Shown here: in pieces, positions 1 to 11,600 of the stretch
Numbering within the stretch: position 1 is the first letter of the stretch
Layout of the letters: the number at the start of each line of letters is the position of its first letter
Assembly (NCBI RefSeq): GCF_932526225.1
Contig: NC_064044.1
Span: forward strand, 3,870,092-3,934,091
Length of the DNA stretch: 64,000 bases
Direction of reading: 5' to 3'
Origin: Nematostella vectensis
Lineage: Eukaryota > Cnidaria > Anthozoa > Actiniaria > Edwardsiidae
The notes under the pieces: model-generated
Told to the model about the DNA's origin: nothing
Seen by the model: only the letters and a program-made list of their open reading frames with translations
The model's database searches: none
Position numbers and translations under genes: made by a program

Positions 1-1000
1 TAAATCAAAAAGAGAGTTGACACGAAGAAATTGCAGTGAAATCTTGATACACTGTCTAAAACCAAGGGACTAGATTATGTAATTTCTTCATTATATAAGA
101 GCTGTCCTACATTTACTTGAGTAAAAAAGTGAATCAATGCAGGGCCGTAGCCAGCATGAGGCAAGTGAGGCACTCGCCTCGCTTGATGTTTAGTGATGAT
201 TAATGTTTCACAATTGAAAAGTATGAGATAAAACACCTGCTTTTGTTGGATTTATCATCTAGTGGCTAGCATTGCCTCGGTAAGATTTTGATTCTGGCTA
301 CAGGCCTGCGATGTGTGACAAAATTAAAGTGAAACCTTGATATAACCACGTAGCAAGGAACTGGATGTGTGATTGTATTGTTATATGGAGAAAATATTTT
401 TTATTTATATTTTTGTATTGTTTGTAGTTATATACCATGTACATACACCAAATTCAAACAGACCGTGCTAACTTTTACTGAGGATGATCATGGACGTGGT
501 GTTGGGGGCTTATTTCAACTTTATTGAGTCAATGATAATAACTACTACAATAATTCAGGGACAATACAATACAAACACATAAAATCCAGTAGTTTACTTA
601 AAAGGGAAGGTGCAATGTAGCACATGTTGAGAATAGATTTCCGTCATATTGTTGTGATTTTGATTGACATTTAGTAATTAGACACGTGCAAGATATCAGA
701 TAACTCTTGTGAGCGCTTGCGATCGTAGCATGAACAAAACAATGTGATTAAAGTGATTTATATTAGGAAGCGTGTGTTCTATAGTCATACGTTTTCTTGT
801 GTCATATGGTTCAACACCGTTAGGTGGTTAATACTTATGAACAAGTGAATGAACAAGACAATTTAAAACTTATTTTTCACACTATTAAACCAAGAATTGA
901 GAGCCTGGCAGAAGATTACAACTATATTTATTATTTGTGATACACAAAAAGCCTTGGTTCAAGCCACCTACTCCAGCCTTCTTTCTTGATTTCCTACCAG
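1..1000. other. non-coding flank or intron holding one MITE-like repeat
   Basis: AT-rich sequence with no convincing exon. It ends in a polypyrimidine stretch and a CAG acceptor at 998-1000, so at least its right part is probably an intron of the gene that follows. The MITE-like repeat at 140-308 is listed separately. Confidence 0.5.
140..308. repeat. MITE-like element with CAGGGCCGTAG terminal inverted repeats
   Basis: Starts CAGGGCCGTAGCCAG and ends CTGGCTACAGGCCTG, which are inverted copies of each other with two mismatches over 15 bases. A second member with the same termini lies at 15090-15255. About 170 bp with no coding capacity. I could not settle a target-site duplication. Confidence 0.55.
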
Positions 1001-1837
1001 CATCTGGGTCCCTCCCTGTGGCAGTTGAGCGGAGCATCAATGCTTATGCGGCAATGAACAGGTTCCTGTGTGGGTTTATTGATCACTCCCTGCGTGACCT
1101 GGACTACCTGATTCAGGACAAGCTGTTGTTGGAGCGTATTATTGACATGGAGGTGCGCGAGCAGCCTCTCGACAAAGCTGTGCTCTTCAACGACGATGGC
1201 AGGTAATTGACCTTTAGCAGCCCCCCCCCCCCCCCCCACCTCCCTATTAGCAAATGTCGCTTCGCCCTGATAATGATAATAATGATAATCGTCCCCCCTC
1301 TCTATTCAGCAAGTGTGACTTTGCCCTGATAATAGATTCCACAACAAGGAACAGCTTTTTCATTTACTGTTAAACCCCCCCCAAAAAGTGCAAAATCTGT
1401 TGCAAAGTACATTTTTTTGTGTATGTTGTACGAGGAAAGAAATCCCCCCTATAAGCAAATGTGGCTTCGCCTGATAATTTTTTATCACCACCCCCACCTA
1501 TCAGTAAATGTGGCCCTGATAATGGTAAGAATGGTAACCGTTGTGATTGTGTAAGCGAGTAACTGCAGGTCTTCGTTCCTTTTTTAAATCTGACTATAGA
1601 AATCCTTTGTGTTCCCTATACAGGTCTTTTAACTGCGTGCTGTTTTACGGTAACGAGTGGACGCTGTTGTTGTTCGAGCTCTTGTTCTTCGCCTTTTGTG
1701 ACTACTTTGCGACAGACTTCATTCTTGCCGGTGTGCTTACTTACATAGTGATTACAGTCCTCGCGAAAATAAGAGACATCTTTGGCAGACGGAACCTCGC
1801 GAAAAAAACAATGGTCGATGAAAGATTCTTGATCTAA
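1001..1837 (+). CDS. membrane protein, last two coding exons (family not recognised)
   Basis: Two spliceable exons: 1001-1202 (acceptor ...TTCCTACCAG, donor GTAATT) and 1624-1837 (acceptor ...CCCTATACAG, stop TAA). The split AGG codon joins in frame across the intron. The first exon encodes a charged helical segment ending LFNDDG. The second encodes two hydrophobic stretches (around LLLFELLFFAFCDYFATDFI and ILAGVLTYIVITVL) followed by a basic tail with GRRNLAKK, which suggests two membrane spans with a cytosolic C-terminus. An AATAAA lies 85 bp past the stop. The start of the gene is outside the window or in exons I cannot see. I do not recognise the family and assign no function. Confidence 0.55.
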
Positions 1838-1921
1838 GGGCGGATCTAAGAACTCTGGCTTTTTGTTACGTTGTCCTTGTTTTCAATCATTGTACATAGA
1901 CGCTAGCTCGAAGCAGTTGTA

Positions 1922-1927
1922 AATAAA
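1922..1927 (+). terminator. polyadenylation signal AATAAA
   Basis: AATAAA 85 bp after the stop codon of the upstream membrane-protein gene, followed by a GT-rich stretch. A plausible cleavage and polyadenylation signal for that gene. Confidence 0.5.
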
Positions 1928-3978
1928 GTAAAGTTTGGTCTTAAACTTGCCTGCTTTTCTCCCGAACTAAACGGATTAAACGCGGGCAAGTCTTGTAATA
2001 TAACAGTTTTGCGGTCCTTAAAGATATCCATAGCGTGTCGCCAATTTAGTAGATATTTATTGCTAACGTACTTTACATTGTTGTTTGAAAACCGCAGCCG
2101 AACTGTTTAAGTTTTGTATTAAAAATAAATTAGTGTTTTCTTCTGTCGTCGTTATAAATACTGTATTATATAAAATAATTATCCCTTCACTTTCGTGGAC
2201 CTTTCCGCTGTCCTTGTCTTTCTGTACAATTCAGTTTCGACGTTACCTTCCTGTTTCACTGCTTAATTTCGCGTTTCTTTCCCCTTGATTTTTGTTGTTT
2301 TGTTGTTTTTTAGAGGAGGGATACGGCTTGCTAAAGTCACATTAGGAGATATCATCATTGCAGTTCTTTTTTGTCTTTATAATTGTACTTTCGTTAGTCC
2401 GTATAATATATGATTTATCCGCTAGCTCTTTTGATGCCGAATGATGACACCGCTACCCTTCGCATGTCCAAGTGATCTCTTCATCACTACCTCCTTCTTT
2501 TTCTTCTTTCTCCTCGTCAAACACTACCACAAGTTCCAGGATAGACATCGGTCGCTTGTCAGCGGCTGTGCAATAAGGGCAGGTTTTCAGTGCATCGTGA
2601 GGGATTTCGCAAACTTGTGCACGCATATCAGGATGTTCCATTTCAACTTCAGAGTGTTTTCTGTTGATTGAAAATTCAAAAAGTGATTAAAAGTCGCACT
2701 AACGATCTCCAGCAGCGCTTTTGTGCAAACATTAAATGACTTTAAGGGGCGATCTCATCATTTACGCATCTAGTTTGCGCATAGATTTTGAAGTCGTCTG
2801 CTGGACAAATGGACCGACCATCTCTAGAGTAACAGACTTTTTTTCTGCTCGATATGAGGGTAATGGGGGAACCGGTTAACGGTTGGAAATAGGCGTTAAA
2901 TGGTTGAAAACCATGCGTTTTTCGGTAACGGCTGACCCCGTTGTTCTCCGATATGGCTGGTTTGCTTGCTTGATTATTTTTAAATCTCGCTGTGCCAAGT
3001 TGCTCGTTGTTGTTGATTTTCTAGAGATTTTTGCTTGCTCGACTTTTTTTCGTGGGAATTTTGGTACCAACCCGTCAGGTATCAAAAAAGGGTCAAAAGA
3101 AACTCATAAGAACAACGTGCAGATTCGTGTCCCTGACGCAACCTTTGGCATAGCCACAAATTGAAAAAAAGCTCAACAACTAAGCATACAGTTGTAAACA
3201 TGTGAAGGGAAGAGTTATGTCATGTAAAAAGTAAACCAAGTTTGCTGTGTTGTCATCTCGAGTCTATCAAAGTCAGCAGCGTTGTCATACTTTAGCTTGC
3301 TTACCTCGTATACCGTCCTGTTGTGATCTTGCAGCCTCAGAAGATTTGATACTGATATGAAGTATGCCTCTATTTATGATAACCATTGACTATGAGTTTT
3401 CCTGTTTTGCCAGCATGGTCCAGTGAACCTCAGCGGACATCACGGGTGTGATTTACGTAACGGAATTGAATTAATACTTCATTTGGCACGTAGCGCGCAA
3501 CTATAGATTGGGACTATTGGGGCAACTCCCGGTACTTGTAACAGAACTACAATAAAATTACCTATGAATATATAACTTAAATAAAGATAAATAAGAGGTT
3601 CCTTTAGCTGTCTTATTTTGTGTGATGTTTTGAAAGAAAAAGCAAGTAGCTAGTTGAAATCAATCTAAATAGAAATAACTTCCCGTGTCTAGGTGCGCAC
3701 ATAATCTTTGTCTCTAACGAGCGGAGCGTAGTTCCCATGGTGCCCATTCACCCGTCAAGTCACGTGCGTAATGAATGCTCTAATTCAGGTTCTATGTTGG
3801 TCACATGGTCATCATACTTCCTGCAAAAAATATGAGTGTGAAGGTCAGGTTATTGTTGATTTTATGCTGTGTCACTACTTTCACCGAATTTCCTTATATT
3901 TTTCACTGATTTTATATATTTCAACATTCAATATCACCCACAACGGTTTTCCGCAATAGCACTTTCACCGATTTTTGA

Positions 3979-4068
3979 TATTGCTTTCCACAATTTTCGA
4001 TATACTTTTACCGATTTTTTATATTGCTTTCCACAATTTTCGATATACTTTTACCGATTTTTGATATT
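3979..4068. repeat. short tandem repeat, about 44-45 bp unit
   Basis: Two adjacent near-identical copies of a T-rich unit containing TTGCTTTCCACAATTTTCG and ATACTTTTACCGATTTTT, with degenerate partial units on both sides (about 3890-4085). Non-coding minisatellite seed. Confidence 0.6.
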
Positions 4069-4596
4069 ACTTTAACCGATTCATAGTATTCTATTCAATA
4101 ATTTCAAAATGCTAAACCACTCTCTGGCATCCAAAAGCTGGTCCAGACCGCACGATTTAGTCGTATATGGCCTTAGCACTACACCTATTTCAAGAAACGT
4201 TATCGGTGCAAATGGTAGTTGCACAGGCGAACCAGGATAAGAATCAGTCCAGAGTATTTTCTCTCAAGGGACTAAACCCTCTTTCTGAGCCACAATTCCC
4301 CTTAAGAACAACAAACAAGGCTAATATAGTAATTAAACTAGCTTTATTGAGGAAACAGTCAAGACACGACTTCACATTATTTCGATTACCCGATTTCTTC
4401 GATTTCCCGAAGGATCACGAGGGACTGATTTTTTATCCCTGTTCGCCCGTGGTAGTTGTAGGACTAATCGCGGCTTGAAGGTATAATCACCCCTAAGAGT
4501 AAATAGTAAGTAATCTAATCGCACGAGTTATTCACATTTTCCTGCTTTCAGTGAAATATGAGGAGTCCCTTGTACTTTTGATGGAAGCACTGCAAT

Positions 4597-4896
4597 TGGA
4601 AGCACGGGTGGCCTAGTGTGTTAGGGCGTCGGCCTTTCACCGCTGTGGCCCAGGTTCGAATCCTGGCTCAAACTGGGGATTTTTCCGGGTTCCTGCCTTG
4701 AATCAATTTGTCACAAGTGAGTTGAAGTTATTCTCCCGTGTTTCCAGTCTTCTCGGATAAGGACACTAAACCGAAGGTCCCGTCTCTTCAAGCTGTACTA
4801 CACTAAACCTGAACCGAAGGGACGTAAAAGAACCACTTGGGACGCAATAAACCCTCTGGCAGTGACCACCCCCAGTGACAGTGCTTACTAACCGAG
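4597..4896 (+). repeat. tRNA-derived SINE, copy 1
   Basis: The head resembles a tRNA with polymerase III boxes: A-box-like GTGGCCTAGTGTGTTAG and B-box GGTTCGAATCC. A unique body follows (TTTTTCCGGGTTCCTGCCTTGA, then TCGGATAAGGACACTAAACC, then CTCTGGCAGTGACCACCCCC). Copy 2 at 15271-15572 matches along the whole length with scattered differences, so this is a dispersed family. It is not a functional tRNA gene: the head does not close into an acceptor stem and runs straight into the body. Confidence 0.85.
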
Positions 4897-5645
4897 GTTA
4901 CACTTGAGTTGGAGCCGTGCTCTGTTGTGTCAACCTTACCGCTATTTCATATGTGTAATAGTGGTAGAAGCCTTATAAATCAGAAATCAATTTGGCAATT
5001 GCCATTTGCGCTGACAACGTATTTTGAAATAGGTTTATACAATTTCGTAGCTGAGCATCGTAGCGGAGTCGTAAGCTGATTTAACTCTACGACTCGAGCT
5101 GGAAAGTTGTCGCGGGCAATTCGCATACGACTAAACCTTGCTGTCTAAACCAGCTTATTAACGCAATTATAGATTAGGTTCTTTTTGATTGGGCAGCGAC
5201 TTTCTGGGAGCTGGCGTAAAAAAGAAAGCAGCATTAGCAGCATTTCAATGCCAAAAAAAACTTCAAACTTTTTGAAGGACGAACAAACCCAGCAGGCGAT
5301 TTAGCTTGTGGTGGAATATTGTAACGCGCTTCATTTTATCATAGCGGTCATCCTGTGGGATGTGGAGTGGACTGGGATCTAATTACTACATAGCAACAAG
5401 AAAGGTAAACTTGTTCGCCATCTTGGTTTCGCGTATATGAAAATTTTAAACGATTTTCTCGTTTCTTTTGTTTTAACTTCCTCAATCTCAAAGGTTTTTA
5501 GTATGTTTAACTCTACTAGAAGACATTGAGATTTAAATAATTCGCAAATTTTAGTTTTGAGGTTCTTGTTTTGGCGGAATGTACACTGGTTGTTGATGTG
5601 TGATTTGTTGAAGTTGAACCTGTTGAACGAAGTGGTTTTATCAGA
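4897..5645. other. intergenic / promoter region of the C2orf81-like gene
   Basis: No coding signal. Probably contains the promoter and 5' UTR of the gene starting at 5646; no TATA box or other defined element can be named. Confidence 0.4.
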
Positions 5646-8600
5646 ATGAGTAAATCCCGGCAAGAAAAGACAAAAACTCCGGCTCAGTCGGCACCTCCAC
5701 CTCCTGTAAACAATGATATCGTCCCAGGGAGATTTACAGAGGCAGAATGGTAAGATCTTAGTCAAGTATAGATCACTGATGTTCAATGTGTTTCATACAA
5801 ATGTAATTCTTCCGACCCAAGATAATTGAATAATTAATTTAAACTGTGAGCATTTGTTGTGAGAATAAGATCATGTTTTCTTAAAAGGAGATTGATTTGG
5901 TAATCTAACCCTCAAGGTTACCTTAAATCGGTGTATACTATTGTACTTTATGCCGTTTATAAAAGAAAGGGTTGTGTTCACTAGCTTTTGTTCGATAGCC
6001 ATCTCCACTCACCATTACCACAGCAAATATTTTTTCGCACAAAATTTGATCACAAAGATGATCAGCATAATTTGAGATTACATTATAAAATTCACTTGTT
6101 TGGTGTGGTTTAACAGTACACATTTGTTTCTAAAACCATTGCTATGTAGGTAACCTTATGGTAGTAAATCTGGCTTTGCAACAAACATTTGTTTTCAACC
6201 CTTTATTGCGTATAATAGGAACCTTATGGTGGAAGGCGAGGAGGGGGAAGACTTTGTTTGTGACATTGTGCAAGAGATTGTGGAGTCAACCATGCAAGTT
6301 CTTCATGATCGCTATATTACCAGCCAGACATTGCCGTACACAGTCCAGGAAGCCAGAGACTTGCTTCTTCAGATGATAGAGGTCAGTTGAACCAAATGGA
6401 CCAACTTCAGAATACCCATTCACAAAGAGTTCACAATGGGACTTGAATTCTACAAAGTGCCAGTAAATCCAAGGGAAATGCCAATAAGTTAATGGGTTTT
6501 TTGAAATTTGGCCAATCAAATAATCAAGGGTTTATGTATTTAGCCTGGCCATAGCATGAATTGTACTGCCTGTCAGCTAAATAATGTAAATGAACATCAA
6601 TAGATAAATTTTTCATACCTAAGATATTGCAATACCATACAATGAAGTGTATTTATAAGGAGTTGCAATATAAGGTCAGTGGTTTTCAATTAATAGCCCT
6701 ACCTTTTACTCTTTTCTTTCTCTATCCTCTGGTTTTACTTTTTTGATAGCTTGATTGTTCTGTGCTCTACCCTGTGTATTTGTAGTTGAGAGTTCATTTC
6801 CCTTTTCCTTTCTTGTTCCAATGATTTCTTTACCTCCCCGTCTGATTATCAACATCGTTTTATTCAGTGGTGTGTTGGATTCAGGGCTGCCCCAAAGGCA
6901 TTTGTCTACAAGTTGGCAAGCAAATTGCACGTTTTAGTTCTCCGGCATCTTTCCCCATTTCCTGTGTTCATGTTTCTTAATAGTCAACTATGTTATTCGC
7001 AGTGGCAGTTCCTAGCGTGTGATGGTGGTGAAAACAACCCTGCTATTGATGCTACGTGGCTGGAAGAAGACGGTATGTTTTACACTATTCGATTCAAAAG
7101 GCTTAAAGTTTGTAAAGATATTTGTTAGTAATCTTGTAGGGTTCTACAATAGTGAGAAACACAGTGACTCCAAAAGTGAACAGGGGTCTCATTAGGCCCC
7201 GTTGGCCGGCGGGAGTGCCAGCTTTTTTCACTGGGCGCTGGCTACTTTTCTTTTAAAGTCGACTTAAGTTTTATTTGAACTAAAAAGATCGTATGACTTC
7301 CACCCCCTACTTATCAATCTCCACCGCCCACTCTGAAAGTTAATTAATGAAAGCCCAGAAGGATCGTCAAATATTAGGTCCCTTTTTCCCTATGACTGCA
7401 CACCCCTCTCAGCCAATCCTTGGTATGTGCCTGCTGAGATGACAGTTCTCGTTATTGACATTGTGTCCAGCTGGAGTCTCAAAGCCTGATATTTCACTTG
7501 GTTTTTTGACTGCAGCATGCTAAAGGTTACTGTGCATTAGACATACAGTACACAGTATTACCAATCACTGAGTTCCAACTTTACTGTGTATCACTGTTAA
7601 GTTCTCTTACTCTCTTTATTCACCTTTCTACTAATAGCGTCCATTACCCACCCCTGCAATTGCCTGCTTTTAGCCAATAACTTCTTTTTATCATTCACAG
7701 AGCCTATCGCACCAATCACAGACTCCTGGGCACAAGGTTCAGTTCCTGTCTTGCTCAGGTCGTCAAGTGCTGGCTCGTCGTCTGTCATGTCAGATGCTAG
7801 CACTGACAGCAGCTGTTTGGTGGAGGAAGAGAGACCTGGGTAAGAATGTTTGTACTACCCTAACATCTTGATATCAATCAATGAATCAGTGAAGATTTAA
7901 AAGGTATGCTCACTGTCCTATCCAAACACACAGCGCACCACAGCCACCATTTGAGAACCTGGAAATCCCAGATACCCCGTTGTCCACAAGTAGCCCTGCA
8001 CAGCCATCCAAGCAAGTCACACCAAAAACTGCTGGCGAAGAGATTAATCCCACACCACTGCCAAAGAAAAAGGTGAAAACTCAACACAACATTGTGTTTG
8101 TTTGGTAATGAGCTTAGGCTTTCAAACCGGATAATGCATTCTATAGTAGGATAACATAGATGATATAGTGACATGCAAATGAACATTAGGCATTTAATGT
8201 AACTAGTAACATTTTATAAAGCCTCTTATTCATTTCCATTTCATTGTACCTCTATTTTACCCCACTAAATTCCTGGGGAGGATCCCTACCCAGGCTTTAG
8301 AAATATACAGTACATTGCCTGGTGTAAAAGCCTACTCCTGTGTCCAAATAGAGTCATCCGAATGGTCAAAGTGCCTTTTGAATAGGTTTTTTGAATGTGG
8401 TTAGGAAACATCATTTTGCTGAAACTTTTTTTCTGTACCCCTTTCGAGAAATGATTTCACAACAGATCTGAAAGCCTGTTATACATCTTATATATTGCAC
8501 TATGTACTCATCTCTGATCTGAATTTGCTTGTCATACATCCTTCTTCATATTTAAAATTAGACCGCACCCCGAAAGCAAAAGCGCCCATTCAAGCCACAC

Positions 8601-11600
8601 AAAGGGAAACTGCCAGCCTTCTCAGGGGTTGACCTCACATCTTTGACCGACACCCGAATTATGGACCAGCAGGCCACAGTGGACGGAACAGCACCTGCCT
8701 TGGATGGGAATGGTCTAGCTTTATTCTCTTCTTCAAACTCTATTTTAAAGGTCAGACACTGAATAGCATGCAATTAAAGTACTGACAGAAAACAATTAAC
8801 TATCTTATCAGATGGGACTCAGTGTAAAGAGTTTAACTACTCTTTACACTGGCTTCCAGTTGATAAGGTAGTTAAGTGACTAAAATAACTAGATAAACTA
8901 ATAGGTCTTGATGTATGTATCAAAGATTTGCCTTTTTACTTGCTTTACATTTGTCAAAAACAATTAACTAAAAACCATAAACTATTAAAGAAGTAGAAAA
9001 AATGTGTATCGGCAAAGATTTGTTTGGTCATTATCTAGGGTTTAGTACCCTAAACAAATTTGACTTGATTTGACTAATGGGTATGATGTTTTTTTAGGTG
9101 TTCAAAGTTCAAAGTGTTCAAATTTAGAGAGCTTATGGGACCTGAATAAACTTTAGAAGTGAATGACAGCGAAACTCAAATGCGTTTAAAAGCAACAAAC
9201 TTGTTAAATGTTTTTGCTAAAGTATAGTTCTACGTTCAGTATGTACAAGTCTCACCAAGCGGAATCTGTCTTGGCCAACTGAAAATAAATTCCTATAGAA
9301 AAAATCTTTCTTTTTTAACAAAGTGGTCACAATAAATGCAGCCATGATAACATAAAAAAACTCATGTTACTATGTCACTGTGTACCCTAAATTTTTATCA
9401 TTTAATCTATTTGTCTGAAAAGAAATGCATTTCTGAGTGCATTTCAAAAGAATTACAATCCTATAGTACTTAAAGGGGCAGTCACACGTTTGTTTCAAAG
9501 TGAAAATACACAGTGGAATCGTCATTCCTTGAGAGAGTAATAGACGACTGAAAGAGAATGTAGATGTGGAATCTGTTGCGTCGCGCCAAATTTACTCACA
9601 AGCAGACAATCACACAGCTTTTGGATAGTATTCAGTAGCTATTCTCTGTGCTGGTTGGTGACGGTAGCATTCTTGAAAAAAAACGCTACCGGCGTGACTG
9701 CCCCTTTAAGTCACAAATTTAAAACCCATCTTTAACCAAGGATCGTAAAATATAACATCAATATAAAATATTTCCGACTTATTTGTCATTTAATTTGTAC
9801 CAATAAAATTGATAAAGATCGGAAGCACACCCTACTTCTCCAGTGGAAGCAGCTGGGGTTACCGCAGCAACAATAGCCATTACCTTGGCAACACTAGTTC
9901 ACAGACTGCTTATAGTTCGCAGGTAAAATCTTAAAGTTAAATATACAAATATAAATAAAGGTCATATATTTATATTTACATAATAGAAAGTAAACCTTCA
10001 TAAGAGTGAAATCTGGGTTTGCTTAATTTTAACCACACGTAACACTTCTTGGGGCTACTGTCGAAATATTTCTAACTTTTGATGAAAGAAAAGGTGGCCT
10101 TAAACATGTACGGTTCCATTTAACTTTTTTAACCCCTAAAACCAATTTGCTGTGAGTGCATTTTGTATTGAAAGTGACCCTCCTTTAAACCTTTCCTGAT
10201 ACTATATATGCATATTTTTGTAAAAAAAACTCTCCCTCTTTAGATGGTTTTTGATTTGGAAGCTGTTTTTCAGTAACTAGTTCAGAAATTCACATTGTCT
10301 TGTGTTCAGACACAGTATGGAAGACCACCAGGCAACAAGGATGTTGTGTATGATGAATGGGGAAATGTGATCGCTGTGATGAGAATCAACCCACAGAAGC
10401 TTCCCTCACACAGGTACTGTAACAAGCATCATAATCATCTCCACATTTAGTCTTACTAGCACTACCACTCATATTTTAGAACTGTAGGTTGCCTTGAAAA
10501 ATATTTTGGGGAGTCAGGCACAATACAGAAACATCAAGTACATGGGGGTGGAGGAGGCATGTGCCCCAGTACACCCCCCCCCCCCCTCCTAAAGACCTGA
10601 ATTTAATTTCCCAGCCTTTGTCAGTCAAAAACCCACTTAAGATGCTGTGAAACAAGCTCATAAGTTTTTATTGCAGGAATAATTTTGATCACAAAACAAA
10701 AACACAAATCAAGTGAAGTAGAGTTCCCTAGTGAATCAATAACACTCTGGATCTTGGTGGGGATGTCAATGGAACATTGTAGTTTGCTCTTATTCCAGAG
10801 TGCGCACAAAGTTCAAGATTGTTGACCCAGAGGTGGAGGCCATGCAGTTGCGCACTAAGAGCAAGTCCTCCAGAGCTGTGCTCTACAACCTCACCAAAGG
10901 GAGCTCTAAGCATGGGGGGTCTAGTGACAGGGACGCTATTCGGAGTACTCAGATGGGCCCTAACCATATCAGGACCAGTGGTGGAACAATCTACACTCAG
11001 ACAGGAGAGATCACACCTCTACCTCCCCCACTGGTAAGACAATATTTCTTTACCCCTACCCCACCCCCTCTGGTAAGACAATGTTTTAATATCCCTACCA
11101 CTCTCCCGCTGGTAAGACAATTTTTCTCAACCCCTCCCCCTCCCCCACTGGTCAGACATACTTCTACCCCTACCCCTCCCCCACTGGTACAACTTAACAA
11201 TGTTTTTCTACCCCTATCCCTACCCCACTGGTATGAAAATGTTTTGACTATCCCTTCCCCTATCACACTTGTAAGACAGTGTTTTTCTTCCCCTCTCCCA
11301 ATGGTAAGACAGTACCCCCATGCCCTTACCACCTGCTAATACAGTATCTTTCCAACCATTGCCCATCCACCCCACCCTTTCCCCCAATGGTACATCGCAC
11401 CTGGTTGTGACATCAAGCTTGTGATTGTTTGTTGTCTAGGTCGACTCTATGGATATCAATGCAGGAGTGGTTGTACGCGAAGGAGGTGTGGTCAGACGTG
11501 GCCCTATCCAGGTGGGCATAACAATGTGGGCTAAACGTTTAAGTTACACCTACATTACAATGTGGGCGTAAGGTTTAAGATAAACCTACATTACAATGTG

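Larger units (their letters stand above)
1838..4596. other. intergenic sequence without recognisable genes
   Basis: About 2.7 kb of AT-rich DNA. The open frames here are short, lack splice context and match nothing I know. The only structure I see is the small tandem array near 3.98-4.07 kb, listed separately. Confidence 0.5.

Noticed and set aside
2453..2641. Small leftward ORF with a CPYC motif and acidic tail
   Set aside because: 62 codons, a single CxxC, no splice context and no family resemblance.
4167..4478. 103-aa rightward ORF in the intergenic region
   Set aside because: No recognisable domain, no flanking splice sites and AT-rich composition like its surroundings.
4600..4672. tRNA gene
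   Set aside because: It has A and B boxes, but the cloverleaf does not close and the sequence continues into a SINE body repeated at 15.3 kb.
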